Assembly (NCBI RefSeq): GCF_000270285.1
Contig: NC_015738.1
Coordinates: 2,852,001 to 2,916,000, forward strand
DNA length: 64,000 nt
Reading direction: 5' to 3'
Source of the DNA: Eggerthella sp. YY7918
GTDB lineage: Bacteria > Actinomycetota > Coriobacteriia > Coriobacteriales > Eggerthellaceae
In this document: positions 1 to 7,488 of the stretch, piece by piece
Layout of the letters: every line of letters starts with the position of its first letter
How positions within the stretch are numbered: position 1 is the stretch's first letter
Notes under the pieces: model-generated
What the model was told of the DNA's origin: nothing
The model's input: only the letters and a program-made list of their open reading frames with translations
The model's database searches: none
Made by a program: the position numbers and the translations under genes

Positions 1-1
1 C

Positions 2-97
2 GGCAACGAAGATGCCATGGCGCCGCATCTTCCCGGCGACAACTGGGATATTCCGCCCATCGATTCACTGGAAGATCGACTGGGCGCAAAAAGCTAG
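2..97 (+). CDS. C-terminal end of an unidentified protein (partial at window edge)
   Basis: An open frame enters from the left edge and stops at 95-97 (TAG). Its last 31 residues include WDIPPIDSLEDRLGAKS, which reads like a normal hydrophilic tail rather than random translation, but I do not recognise the family. The stop is followed by a short repeat and a 17-bp hairpin (167-209) that could end its transcript. It converges with the kinase-like gene at 408-917. Nothing can be said about function from this fragment. Confidence 0.45.
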   Translation, partial: GNEDAMAPHLPGDNWDIPPIDSLEDRLGAKS

Positions 98-103
98 TGC
101 TCA

Positions 104-174
104 TAAGCGTGTCATGGAAGTGGCACGCTTACTTAGCCCTCCCCGCGCGTCAAGCGCGCAACAGCAAGAATACG
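104..174. repeat. 62-bp short repeat, copy 1 (113-174) with inverted-repeat lead-in
   Basis: Positions 113-174 match 981-1041 almost base for base (a few substitutions and one indel). This copy also starts with an 8-bp inverted repeat, TAAGCGTG at 104-111 and CACGCTTA at 124-131. It contains the small GCGCG-rich hairpin around 146-160. The two copies bracket the kinase-like gene. Function is unknown. Confidence 0.7.
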
Positions 175-209
175 CCTCTCGACATCATCAACGTCGAGAG
201 GCGTATTCT
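167..209. terminator. Perfect 17-bp hairpin, probable bidirectional terminator without U-tract
   Basis: Positions 167-183 pair perfectly with 193-209 around a 9-base loop. It sits between the convergent partial gene (ends 97) and the kinase-like gene (ends 408). There is no T-run on either side, so intrinsic termination is inferred from position and stem strength only. Confidence 0.5.
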
Positions 210-215
210 GTCGCA

Positions 216-367
216 TGGCCCCAAAACGGGGGCTATGGCAATTTTAGAAAGGTTTGGATAAACGAAACGTTTCCGGGAATTTAAAATGCCCTGATCGTAG
301 AGCCTCCCCTTTGCTGAGAGACATACCTGAACGCAAGAAAATTGCCACAGCCCCCGTTTTGAGGCCA
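216..367. mobile_element. 152-bp terminal-inverted-repeat element (MITE/REP-like), copy 1
   Basis: The left end 216-245 (starts TGGCCCCAAAACGGGG) is the near-perfect reverse complement of the right end 338-367. Related copies are at 37023-37175, 38520-38672 and 47116-47268. No open frame of substance lies inside. The internal segment matches copies 2 and 3 only when reverse-complemented (a GATCAGG...TTTTA core), so this copy is inserted in the opposite orientation. Confidence 0.8.
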
Positions 368-407
368 CCTCAGCACAGAGCGGAGACTAAGTGGAGGACA
401 AAGTCGT

Positions 408-917
408 TTACTTTAGCGCGTCGGCTACCTTGCGGGCGGCTGCGGTGATGGAGAGGTCGTTCACGTCGACGGTGATTTCGGCATACTGCTCGTAGAGCGG
501 CTTGCGCTCGTCATAGAGTTCGCGCAGGCTCATGCCAATGCCGCCTTTGAGCACCACGCCACGCTCCTGCAGATCGCTCAGGCGGTTGACCAGCTGATCA
601 AAGGATATTTTTAGGTAGACTATGCGTCCGATTTCCGCGAGATGCTGCATGGCATCGTCGGAATACACAGCCGAACCACCGGTAGCGATGACCGTTTTTG
701 AAGCTACGAGGTCGCTCAGTATTTCATTCTCTACCTGAATGAAGCCCTCGGGACCGCACGCATCGATAATCTTTTGCAACGTCTTGTCGCACTGGTTCTG
801 AATGACCAAGTCGGCGTCGACAAAATCGTAGTTCAAAATTTTTGCCAGAACAATGCCGAGCGTAGACTTTCCCGCCCCCGGCATACCAATGAGCACAATG
901 TTGTCTTTTTCCGCCAT
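408..917 (-). CDS. Shikimate kinase-like P-loop kinase
   Basis: This 169-residue protein has the size and fold signature of shikimate kinase: Walker A GMPGAGKST near residue 10, a DADLVI segment in the DxD position, ATGG near residue 76 and ERKPLYEQYA near the C-terminus. The start at 917 follows GGAGG; longer frames run into an unrelated repeat. Several residues expected for shikimate binding are altered: the FRxxE arginine reads FIQVE, the GGG loop reads GGS, and the lid lacks the usual RPL motif. It could therefore phosphorylate another small molecule or have lost activity. It is monocistronic with no aro gene nearby, so I give no aroK symbol. Confidence 0.75.
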   Translation of the reverse strand: MAEKDNIVLIGMPGAGKSTLGIVLAKILNYDFVDADLVIQNQCDKTLQKIIDACGPEGFIQVENEILSDLVASKTVIATGGSAVYSDDAMQHLAEIGRIVYLKISFDQLVNRLSDLQERGVVLKGGIGMSLRELYDERKPLYEQYAEITVDVNDLSITAAARKVADALK

Positions 918-980
918 GATTCCTCCTAAACCTGCAAAAGCCAACTCGCATTCATTATCAGTGGCTGATTGTGCGTACGC

Positions 981-1041
981 CATGGAAGTGGCGCGCTTAA
1001 CAGCCCTCCCCGCGCGTCAGGCGCGCAACAGCAAGAATGCG
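981..1041. repeat. 62-bp short repeat, copy 2
   Basis: Near-identical to 113-174 in the same orientation, 868 bp away. It lies just upstream of the kinase-like gene and downstream of the toxin gene, so it may overlap the kinase promoter region. Similarity to copy 1 ends abruptly at about 1041. Confidence 0.7.
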
Positions 1042-1070
1042 TCATGTTAGTCACATTGGTTTACCACGCC

Positions 1071-1331
1071 TCACGCTGATGGCGCAAACCCGCCACAATA
1101 TACCACGTCAGCTTCTTCATCGTAGCGGTATATGACATCAAATGAACCCACGACAAGCTTCCTTACAGCATCGCCATGTCGGTGACGTATCGAAACTGGA
1201 ACGTTGCGCGATCCGGCAGTGGGGATAGTTTCAAGGAGATCGAGTGCACCAAGAACAGCCTCAAACATTCGATCCGTCTCAATTTTGAGAAGGTCGCATT
1301 TGAATCCTTCTGAGATCAGGATCTTAGGCAT
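1071..1331 (-). CDS. ParE/RelE-family toxin of a type II toxin-antitoxin pair
   Basis: The 86-residue basic protein has the ParE/RelE layout: an N-terminal helix, then NVPVSIRHRHGDAVRKLVVGSFDVIYRYDEEADVVYCGG, whose tail matches the conserved beta-strands (R-KLVVG-F-VIYRYDEE) of this toxin family. Such proteins act as ribosome-dependent mRNA nucleases or gyrase poisons; the sequence does not say which. The start overlaps the antitoxin 3' end by 8 bp (1324-1331), so the two are translationally coupled with antitoxin first, as usual for such pairs. Confidence 0.75.
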   Translation of the reverse strand: MPKILISEGFKCDLLKIETDRMFEAVLGALDLLETIPTAGSRNVPVSIRHRHGDAVRKLVVGSFDVIYRYDEEADVVYCGGFAPSA

Positions 1332-1614
1332 GCTGGTCCCGCTCCTGTCGAACGATCTCTTTGAAAGCGGCTAGATCGTGATAATAACGACCCTCCGCGA
1401 AGTCCTGGTCAGCACGATCAAGCAGCGCTTCGATGCGTGCCTCGTACGCAGCTTCCTCGCGCGCCCGTTCTATGGTCTCCGCAAATACGCTTTCGGAACA
1501 GAAGATGAAAGCTCCATTGCCGTTTTCCGTAATGTGTACAATACCATTGCGTGCGGCGTCCTTTACTTCACGTTGTTTGGTAGTAAGGGCCGTTGTCGAG
1601 TAAATAGGCTCCAT
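1324..1614 (-). CDS. Phd/YefM-like antitoxin of the toxin-antitoxin pair
   Basis: This 96-residue acidic protein precedes and overlaps the toxin gene. Its N-terminus (STTALTTKQREVKDAARNGIVHITENGNGAFIFCSE) resembles the Phd/YefM DNA-binding fold, in which such proteins autorepress the operon. The C-terminal half is charged and helical (ERAREEAAYEARIEALLDRADQDF), as expected for a toxin-wrapping segment. A GGAAAGGA ribosome site lies just upstream of the ATG at 1614. The AT-rich 60 bp beyond it should hold promoter and operator; I do not see a clean palindrome. Confidence 0.7.
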   Translation of the reverse strand: MEPIYSTTALTTKQREVKDAARNGIVHITENGNGAFIFCSESVFAETIERAREEAAYEARIEALLDRADQDFAEGRYYHDLAAFKEIVRQERDQHA

Positions 1615-1765
1615 GGTAGTACATCCTTTCCGGTTTTACACAGTTTATCACATATGATATTCCATGGTTAATTACCTATCTAAACCATAAAGCCTCTGCG
1701 GCAAAAGAAACAAGAGGGTTGTTAAGAAAGAGACTGGCGGCGAAATGCGCACGTATCTTTTGGCG

Positions 1766-1797
1766 CACGGACGTGGCTTTTCGGCCGCTCGTCCGTG
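1766..1797. other. 8-bp hairpin in the intergenic region
   Basis: CACGGACG at 1766-1773 pairs with CGTCCGTG at 1790-1797. Together with the hairpin at 1852-1884 it fills most of the 298-bp gap (1615-1912) between the toxin-antitoxin promoter and the end of the CoA-transferase gene. It may be a second termination hairpin for the leftward transcript. Confidence 0.35.
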
Positions 1798-1822
1798 TGT
1801 TTTGGATCTCCTGTTGTGTAAG

Positions 1823-1850
1823 GTCGTTTACTTCAGGCGCGTCGGCTACC
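1823..1850. repeat. 28-bp echo of the kinase gene 3' end
   Basis: Positions 1823-1850 match 403-429 (last codons and stop of the kinase-like gene) with one substitution and one inserted base. It is noncoding here. It directly abuts a strong hairpin (1852-1884), so a duplicated gene-end plus terminator module is one explanation. Confidence 0.6.
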
Positions 1851-1851
1851 C

Positions 1852-1884
1852 AACAGACGGCGACCAGATAAGTCGCCGTCTGTT
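1852..1884. terminator. Perfect 13-bp hairpin downstream of the CaiB-like gene
   Basis: AACAGACGGCGAC at 1852-1864 pairs with 1872-1884 across a 7-base loop, 28 bp past the stop of the leftward CoA-transferase gene. No U-tract follows on the minus strand, so terminator function is inferred from position. Confidence 0.55.
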
Positions 1885-1912
1885 TGAGGTGCTGTCAAGG
1901 TGTTATAAAAGA

Positions 1913-3127
1913 CTATTCTTCTTTTGCGAGCTGACCCTCGGCGTACAACTGGTCGATTTCCTCCTGCGTCAAGCCAACTTCGAACAGGATGTCTTCGTTA
2001 TCCATGCCGATGGATGGACCACCACGCCATACTTGACCGGGATTGTTTTTAAGGCGCGGGAATACGTTATAGGTCGTAAACTCATCGCCTTTTGGCGTCT
2101 GGTAGGTGAGCAGCGACTCGCGCGCCTGTACATGGGGATGATCGACAAGCATGGTGTAGTCGTTGATTTGGCTACACGGGATGCCAACCCTATTGAACGT
2201 ATCTTCCACTTCTTGGGCGGTATGAGAAGCGCAATACTCAACCATTGCCTGCTCCATGGCATCGCCTGCTTCGGTACCCAAGAAGAACTTGGGACTCTTC
2301 GCGGGGAAAAGATCGCTGCCGTAATCGAGACCGAACAGCTCGCAGGCATGCTTCACCACACCAACACCAAACACAAGCGTATATATTTCCACGCCATCTT
2401 TACACCGGTAGCTTCCGTATGCCGCAGCCCCATTGCTCATATCCCGGTTGTGTTCGCGGTCAAACACGATGCCGTTGTTCCAGGAAATATTGTTGGCCGT
2501 GCCACCTGAACGCATGATGGCCTCATACTGAGCAACATCAATGCTGTCTCCCTGCCCCGTCTCGCGCGCACGAAGGTGGGCGGCCAACGCGGAAAAGGCA
2601 GCAAGGTAGCCGCTGTAATAGTCAGCAACCAGGAAATTAGCTGGTGTGGCTTTACCCTCAGGAGAGCTGTTGCAGAACATCATACCGCCGAACGCCTGCG
2701 CAATGGGATCAAACGAAGGTCGAGACACATAGCGGGGGTCCCCCGTTTGCCCAAATCCCGATATGTGCACAATGACAAGAGCAGGATTGGCTTCCCACAT
2801 CACTTCATCAGTCAGACCCCACTTCTCATACTGGCCCGGTTTGGATGCCTCGACGAAGATATCGATGTTTTCAAGCATGCGCAAAAACGCTTCCTGACCT
2901 TTGCCTTTTGAAATGTCCAGTGAAACATTGCGTTGATTGCGACGATCACCTTGGATGGTATAACCATAACCTGCACGCACCACATCGGGGCCATACGGAT
3001 TTTCGATCCAGATGACATCCGCTCCCAAATCAGCCATCAAGGCAGCACAGAATGGCCCCGCAACAGAACTGGAAGAGTGGGCAACCCTTACGTTTTGCAA
3101 AGGCCCAAAAGCCGGTCGATCGCTCAT
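1913..3127 (-). CDS. CaiB-like family III CoA-transferase (copy 1)
   Basis: This 404-residue protein belongs to the CaiB/BaiF family, which moves CoA between acyl-CoA and a free acid through an aspartyl-CoA thioester. It closely resembles E. coli CaiB along its length: N-terminal FGPLQNVRV with GADVIWIENPYG, central HISGFGQTGDP and VADYYSGYLAA (the expected catalytic Asp region), ARETGQGDSIDVAQYE, and C-terminal NNPGQVWRGGPSIGMDNEDIL. The ATG at 3127 is preceded by AAAGGAGA. It faces away from fixA across a 315-bp spacer. Substrate specificity cannot be read from sequence; carnitine-like or other carboxylates are possible. Confidence 0.88.
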   Translation of the reverse strand: MSDRPAFGPLQNVRVAHSSSSVAGPFCAALMADLGADVIWIENPYGPDVVRAGYGYTIQGDRRNQRNVSLDISKGKGQEAFLRMLENIDIFVEASKPGQYEKWGLTDEVMWEANPALVIVHISGFGQTGDPRYVSRPSFDPIAQAFGGMMFCNSSPEGKATPANFLVADYYSGYLAAFSALAAHLRARETGQGDSIDVAQYEAIMRSGGTANNISWNNGIVFDREHNRDMSNGAAAYGSYRCKDGVEIYTLVFGVGVVKHACELFGLDYGSDLFPAKSPKFFLGTEAGDAMEQAMVEYCASHTAQEVEDTFNRVGIPCSQINDYTMLVDHPHVQARESLLTYQTPKGDEFTTYNVFPRLKNNPGQVWRGGPSIGMDNEDILFEVGLTQEEIDQLYAEGQLAKEE

Positions 3128-3442
3128 CTTTTCTCCTTTCCAAACCCCTCATTTTGCTCTGAGGTCATTGTATTTCGTTCATAAGAGTAGGGGGATGAAT
3201 TGAGAGGCAAAAGGGTGTCATTTATACGGATTTGAGATACAACTTGCTCGTACGGCACGTATTTTATGCAAATATCTCGCTGTTCCTTTTTGGTATTTCT
3301 TTCGAGCAACTGTTACATTTTTACCAGTTTGTCTAGAAAATGATAAATCCTTACTCGTAAACACGCTCTCCGTCCTGCTATATTGGCCCAACATGCCATA
3401 CAAGAAGCACTATGCAGAGACTACGAGGAAGGGAAGCCACCT
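3128..3442. promoter_or_regulatory. Divergent control region between CaiB-like gene and fixA
   Basis: This 315-bp AT-rich spacer separates two divergent transcripts of the acyl-CoA locus. A TATATT at 3379-3384 is a plausible -10 for fixA; no good -35 is evident 17 bp upstream. No gene or convincing operator palindrome was seen. Confidence 0.4.
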
Positions 3443-4201
3443 ATGAACATTGTAGTGTGTTGTAAAGTTGTTCCTGATGACCAGGACATTATCGCCGCAA
3501 GCGACGGTTCGTTAGATTATTCAAAAGCCAAGCCAACCGTTTCAACCTACGACCTAAACGCCATCGAAGCCGCCGTGCAGCTTGCTGCAACTGTCGACAA
3601 TTCTCGGGTTATAGCGATTTCCGTAGGTCCCGCATCGATAGACGATTCCAAGCTCAAAAAGAATATTCTTGCCCGCGGGGTTGATGAGCTTTTGATGATT
3701 GCCGACGGCGCGCTTGTTAATCTGGATGCCTTTGCGACTTCTATGGCGCTCAAGACGCTTGTTGAACAGACAGATGACTGGGACCTTATTCTGTGCGGCG
3801 ACGGATCGGCCGATCTCTATGCACAGCAGACCGACGTACAGCTTGCTTCTCTGCTTGATGCGCCTTACGTTTCTGGCACAATCAAGATCGCCATCAAGAA
3901 CGATGTCGTCGTTGCTGAACGACTGCTTGAAAACGAAGTCGAAACTGTTGAAGTACCCTTGCCCGCCGTGGTGTCAGTCTCTCCCGATATAGCCCTGCCG
4001 CGTATCTGCGGCATGAAAGATATTCTTGCCGCAGGCAAAAAGCCTTCAAGTGTCGCCAGCGCCACAGGTGTAGCCGAACCCACCGTTGAGATCGTTTCAG
4101 AAAAGGCCCCTGAGCAGGCAGACCGCAAACTTCATATATACGAAGCCACCGATGAGGGCGCACTCGAACAATTCGCCGCCGCCATTAAAGCGGCTCTCTA
4201 G
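3443..4201 (+). CDS. fixA: Electron transfer flavoprotein beta subunit, FixA type
   Basis: The 252-residue product matches the FixA/EtfB family: MNIVVCCKVVPDDQDI at the start, YDLNAIEAAVQLA near residue 38, and ILCGDGSADLYAQQTDVQLA near residue 115, all close to E. coli FixA. With FixB it forms a soluble heterodimer binding FAD and AMP that carries electrons to or from acyl-CoA dehydrogenases. ATG 3443 was chosen because it aligns with FixA and follows a GAGGAAGGGAAG ribosome site. fixB follows after 15 bp. No fixC or fixX gene is in the window. Confidence 0.92.
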   Translation: MNIVVCCKVVPDDQDIIAASDGSLDYSKAKPTVSTYDLNAIEAAVQLAATVDNSRVIAISVGPASIDDSKLKKNILARGVDELLMIADGALVNLDAFATSMALKTLVEQTDDWDLILCGDGSADLYAQQTDVQLASLLDAPYVSGTIKIAIKNDVVVAERLLENEVETVEVPLPAVVSVSPDIALPRICGMKDILAAGKKPSSVASATGVAEPTVEIVSEKAPEQADRKLHIYEATDEGALEQFAAAIKAAL

Positions 4202-4216
4202 GAGAGGATGGACCTG

Positions 4217-5104
4217 ATGAAAGCATTCATTCTTGCTGAAACTGAAGATGCCACGCGCGAACTCGCAGCTGGCGCGCGCACTATGGCCGATGAAGTCACG
4301 CTTATAAGCGTCGGGGTTGAGCCAGTGTTAAACGTCGCTGACAAAATTGTGCATGTCAGCGTTCCCGAAGGGGCAATCGCAGAAGACGCCTACCGCACGG
4401 TTAACGCCCTGTTCGACGCAGAAGCACCCGAGGTCATTCTTGTCGAACCCACCCGCCGCATGAAGGCGCTTGCGGGACGATTGGCTGCACACATTGGAAC
4501 CTCAACTATTACCGATGCTCTTTCGATCGACGACAAGATTGCCACCTGCCTCTACTTTGGCGGTGTTGGAGAACGCACCTATCGAGCAAAGGGCAAAACC
4601 GCAATCTACACTGTTGGAACGGGAGTTTTCGATGGCTCTCAGGCAAGCGGAACTGATATGGTTGAAGAGGCTGCTTTTGAAGCTCCTACACGCTCGATAC
4701 AAAAGGTGAGCACCGAAACTTTACCGCCGGCAAATGTTGACCTCTTCAAGTGCGATGTTGTTGTCGGTGTAGGCCGAGGTTTCGCCGAAGAGTCCGAGCT
4801 TGATCTTGCACGCACGCTCTCTCATAAACTCGGAGCAGGGCTGGCTTGTTCGCGTCCTCTTACCGAAGGTGTAGACTGGATGCCAAAAGGTTCTTACATT
4901 GGCGTTTCCGGCCTTATGCTTTCACCAAAGATGTACCTTGCCTGCGGTATATCAGGCCAAATGCAGCACATGGTAGGGGTAAGTCGTGCTCAAACCATTG
5001 TCGCGATCAACAAAGACAAGAACGCACCAATCTTTAAGCAGTGCGACTACGGATTGGTCGGAGACATCAAAACAGTGCTTCCGGCACTTTCGGCCGCGCT
5101 GTAA
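4217..5104 (+). CDS. fixB: Electron transfer flavoprotein alpha subunit, FixB type
   Basis: This 295-residue partner of FixA has the EtfA layout: an N-terminal alpha/beta domain (ILVEPTRRMKALAGRLAAH) and the C-terminal FAD-binding domain (VVVGVGRGFAEESELDLA, ACSRPLTEGVDWMPK, YIGVSGLMLSPKMYLACGISGQMQHMVG, TIVAINKDKNAPIF). Two in-frame ATGs exist; 4217 has the GGAGAGG site at 4201-4207 correctly spaced, whereas the ATG at 4208 directly abuts it. It is cotranscribed with fixA and followed 20 bp later by the MBL-fold gene. Confidence 0.92.
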   Translation: MKAFILAETEDATRELAAGARTMADEVTLISVGVEPVLNVADKIVHVSVPEGAIAEDAYRTVNALFDAEAPEVILVEPTRRMKALAGRLAAHIGTSTITDALSIDDKIATCLYFGGVGERTYRAKGKTAIYTVGTGVFDGSQASGTDMVEEAAFEAPTRSIQKVSTETLPPANVDLFKCDVVVGVGRGFAEESELDLARTLSHKLGAGLACSRPLTEGVDWMPKGSYIGVSGLMLSPKMYLACGISGQMQHMVGVSRAQTIVAINKDKNAPIFKQCDYGLVGDIKTVLPALSAAL

Positions 5105-5124
5105 CAAGGCTACACTTTTGCATT

Positions 5125-6126
5125 ATGCCAATTCGCCATCTACAATCCGAGCCCGATGTGTATTTGATCGAAGTTCCCATCGACCATGCCATCGTCCCCG
5201 CAACCAATTGCTATGTGGTTAAAGATGACGGGGACTGCGCGGTCATAGACACGGGTTCGCCTTGCGAGAGGGGTTACCAGCACCTCGACGCCCAGTTGAA
5301 CGAACTGGGCGTCGAGCGATCACGGGCCTCGTTCATACTGACGCACGTTCATTTCGACCATGCCGGCCTGATCGACCGAATTGCTCCCCCACAAGCAAGA
5401 CTCTATGTTGGGCGATCGGAGTATAACCGCACTCTTCGAAGTAACGTTGATCGCGTGCTCAACGAAATGCTCTTACGACTTCCCCAAGAAGGAGTCTCGG
5501 CCAGCGAGGTCGACACCTTCGTCACAATGTACGAACGCAGTACCGAATTCAGCACACCCGCACACAACCCTTTACTTGTTGGCGAAGGCGACAAAATCAC
5601 CGTGGGCCGCTATTCTCTTTCGGTACTCGATCTTCCCGGTCACACCTCGGGTCATATCGGCCTTTATGAACCGAGGTCGCAGACCCTCTTTTGCGGCGAC
5701 CATGTCCTCGGCCTTATCTCACCGTGCATAGAAACCCCGTCTGGCAGCAACGACAATCTCGGCGATCACCTTAGTAGCCTTGAGCGCGTTGCGAACCTTC
5801 CCGTACGTCTTCTTGCTTGGGGACACGGAGATCCTCAACCTACTTGTCAGCAACGCGTACGCTGGTTGATCGACCATCATGAAAAGCGCTGCGCAGAAGC
5901 AACCAGGATAATCGAAGAAAACCCTGGTCGTACAGGTTTGGAAATCATTACGTCGCTTCGCTGGAGCGTACCGTTTGATTCGTGGGATCTTATTCCTCCC
6001 ATCCAGCGAAGCGTTATTATTGCAGAAGGCTTGGCTGTGCTTGACCACCTTGTTGCGCGAGGAACTATTGAGCGTTTTGTAGATGGCAATACAGCCCTCT
6101 ACTGCGAAAATCGCACAAACAAATAA
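5125..6126 (+). CDS. MBL-fold metallo-hydrolase with C-terminal winged-helix domain
   Basis: The 333-residue protein has the metallo-beta-lactamase motifs THVHFDHAG (HxHxDH) near residue 73, GHTSGHIG near 172, CGDHVLG near 190 and WGHGD near 232, so it should bind two metals. The region after residue 245 (RTGLEIITSLRW...SVIIAEGLAVLDHLVARGTIE) resembles the winged-helix tail of LACTB2-type hydrolases. It lies between fixB and an acyl-CoA dehydrogenase gene, where a thioester hydrolase would fit, but that is inference. The ATG lacks a clear ribosome site; TACACT eight bases upstream could make it leaderless, or it may be coupled to fixB. Confidence 0.8.
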   Translation: MPIRHLQSEPDVYLIEVPIDHAIVPATNCYVVKDDGDCAVIDTGSPCERGYQHLDAQLNELGVERSRASFILTHVHFDHAGLIDRIAPPQARLYVGRSEYNRTLRSNVDRVLNEMLLRLPQEGVSASEVDTFVTMYERSTEFSTPAHNPLLVGEGDKITVGRYSLSVLDLPGHTSGHIGLYEPRSQTLFCGDHVLGLISPCIETPSGSNDNLGDHLSSLERVANLPVRLLAWGHGDPQPTCQQRVRWLIDHHEKRCAEATRIIEENPGRTGLEIITSLRWSVPFDSWDLIPPIQRSVIIAEGLAVLDHLVARGTIERFVDGNTALYCENRTNK

Positions 6127-6254
6127 ACTCGGCTCCTATGCCGCTTCGAAAAGGTTCCTTGGATTAAAATGAACTGCAATGGGAGAATCAGCCAAGCAAA
6201 ACGGGCGGCAAAAAGAGTCGTTCGCATTGAAATTTGAGCGAGAAATGGAAGCTT

Positions 6255-7418
6255 ATGTTCAGCGATTATCTTACCGAAAGCGAACGCCAACTGGTGGAAA
6301 AGGCTCGTGTCTTTGGCGAGGAGCATTTCACCGAAGAGAATGTATCGCGCTGGTATAAAGAAGGGGGTATCCCCGGAGACGTTGCGGAAGCGTATCGCTG
6401 TTCCGATTTGGGGTATCTGGGTTTTTCTCCCGAGCGTGGAGGTCCCGATGTTTCCTATACGGCTCAGATTGCCATTCTTGCCGAGCTTACAAAATCAGCA
6501 GGCGCTATTATGCCTTTTCAATCGCAGCTTCTTGATTTTCAAGTTATATCGCGCTTCGCTAACGAAGAGCAGATGAACATGATTTTGAAGCGATACGAGG
6601 AAACTTCCCGACCGTGTTTTTGTACTGCTATCTCAGATGCAGGATCGGGTTCTGATGCCTTGGGATATCGCACGACCGTGCGCAAAAAGGATGGCAAGCT
6701 TGTCTTGTCGGGCGAAAAAGTATTCGTCGCAAATGGTCAGCATACGCCCTATATCATGGTTTCTGCAAAAGACTTGACCGAAGAGAGCGACTTCATCAGC
6801 GCGATGCCCTCGTTCTGGCTTATTCCCTCATCATGCGAGGGAGTTTCAGCTCTTCCTATTAACAAAATCGGTCAGAAAATAATTCCTTTTGCAGCGCTGC
6901 GTTTCGACAATGTCGAACTTAAGCCCGAGTGGCGATTGGGTACACCCTATCAAGCTCTTTCGCAATTTCAATCGATTCTCGACATCGGACGATGCATCAT
7001 ATGCGCGGGAAGCGTAGGACTTGCACAGGCCGCTTTCGACGATGCGGTTCATCACGCCAATGCCCGAAAGATTCGCGATCGGCGCATCGGCGATTTTCAG
7101 CAGATTGGTCTTATGCTTACCGAAATGAACAGCATGCTCATTAACATGAAAGCCCATATCAATCATGCCTGCCGCAGCATCGAACAGGGTTCGGGGGCAA
7201 AACTTGCTGTGGCCCTTATGAAAAAGTACGTCCCCGCAACTGCGGGTGAAGTAGCAAATCGCGCCATGCAAATATTTGGGGGTGCCGGCTATACGGACTC
7301 AAGCCGTGTCGGGCGTATTTGGATTGATTGTCGCGGAAGCCAGTATGCAGTTGGAACCGATCAGATTATGGTCAACATTGCGTCGCGCGCCATCTTGGAT
7401 AAATACGCCGAACAGTAG
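6255..7418 (+). CDS. Acyl-CoA dehydrogenase family protein, CaiA-like (copy 1)
   Basis: This 387-residue flavoenzyme has acyl-CoA dehydrogenase hallmarks: FCTAISDAGSGSDALGYRTT (FAD contact), SGEKVFVANGQHTPYIMV, and MQIFGGAGYTDSSRVGRIWIDCRGSQYAVGTDQI near the C-terminus. The family interconverts acyl-CoA and enoyl-CoA, passing electrons through ETF; CaiA works in the reductive direction. ATG 6255 fits the family N-terminus; a TTG seven codons earlier is possible. It is probably the last gene of the fixAB operon, ending before a hairpin shared with the convergent ligase gene. The catalytic base cannot be placed with confidence. Confidence 0.87.
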   Translation: MFSDYLTESERQLVEKARVFGEEHFTEENVSRWYKEGGIPGDVAEAYRCSDLGYLGFSPERGGPDVSYTAQIAILAELTKSAGAIMPFQSQLLDFQVISRFANEEQMNMILKRYEETSRPCFCTAISDAGSGSDALGYRTTVRKKDGKLVLSGEKVFVANGQHTPYIMVSAKDLTEESDFISAMPSFWLIPSSCEGVSALPINKIGQKIIPFAALRFDNVELKPEWRLGTPYQALSQFQSILDIGRCIICAGSVGLAQAAFDDAVHHANARKIRDRRIGDFQQIGLMLTEMNSMLINMKAHINHACRSIEQGSGAKLAVALMKKYVPATAGEVANRAMQIFGGAGYTDSSRVGRIWIDCRGSQYAVGTDQIMVNIASRAILDKYAEQ

Positions 7419-7424
7419 TCTTGT

Positions 7425-7468
7425 ATGCAGCACACCCCAACTTCAGGCGAAGAACGGGTGTGCTGCAT
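7425..7468. terminator. Bidirectional hairpin between convergent dehydrogenase and ligase genes
   Basis: ATGCAGCACACCC at 7425-7437 pairs perfectly with 7456-7468. It lies in the 70-bp gap where the plus-strand dehydrogenase transcript meets the minus-strand ligase transcript. There is no long U-tract. Confidence 0.65.
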
Positions 7469-7488
7469 GTTGCTAATTGCCGGACAGT

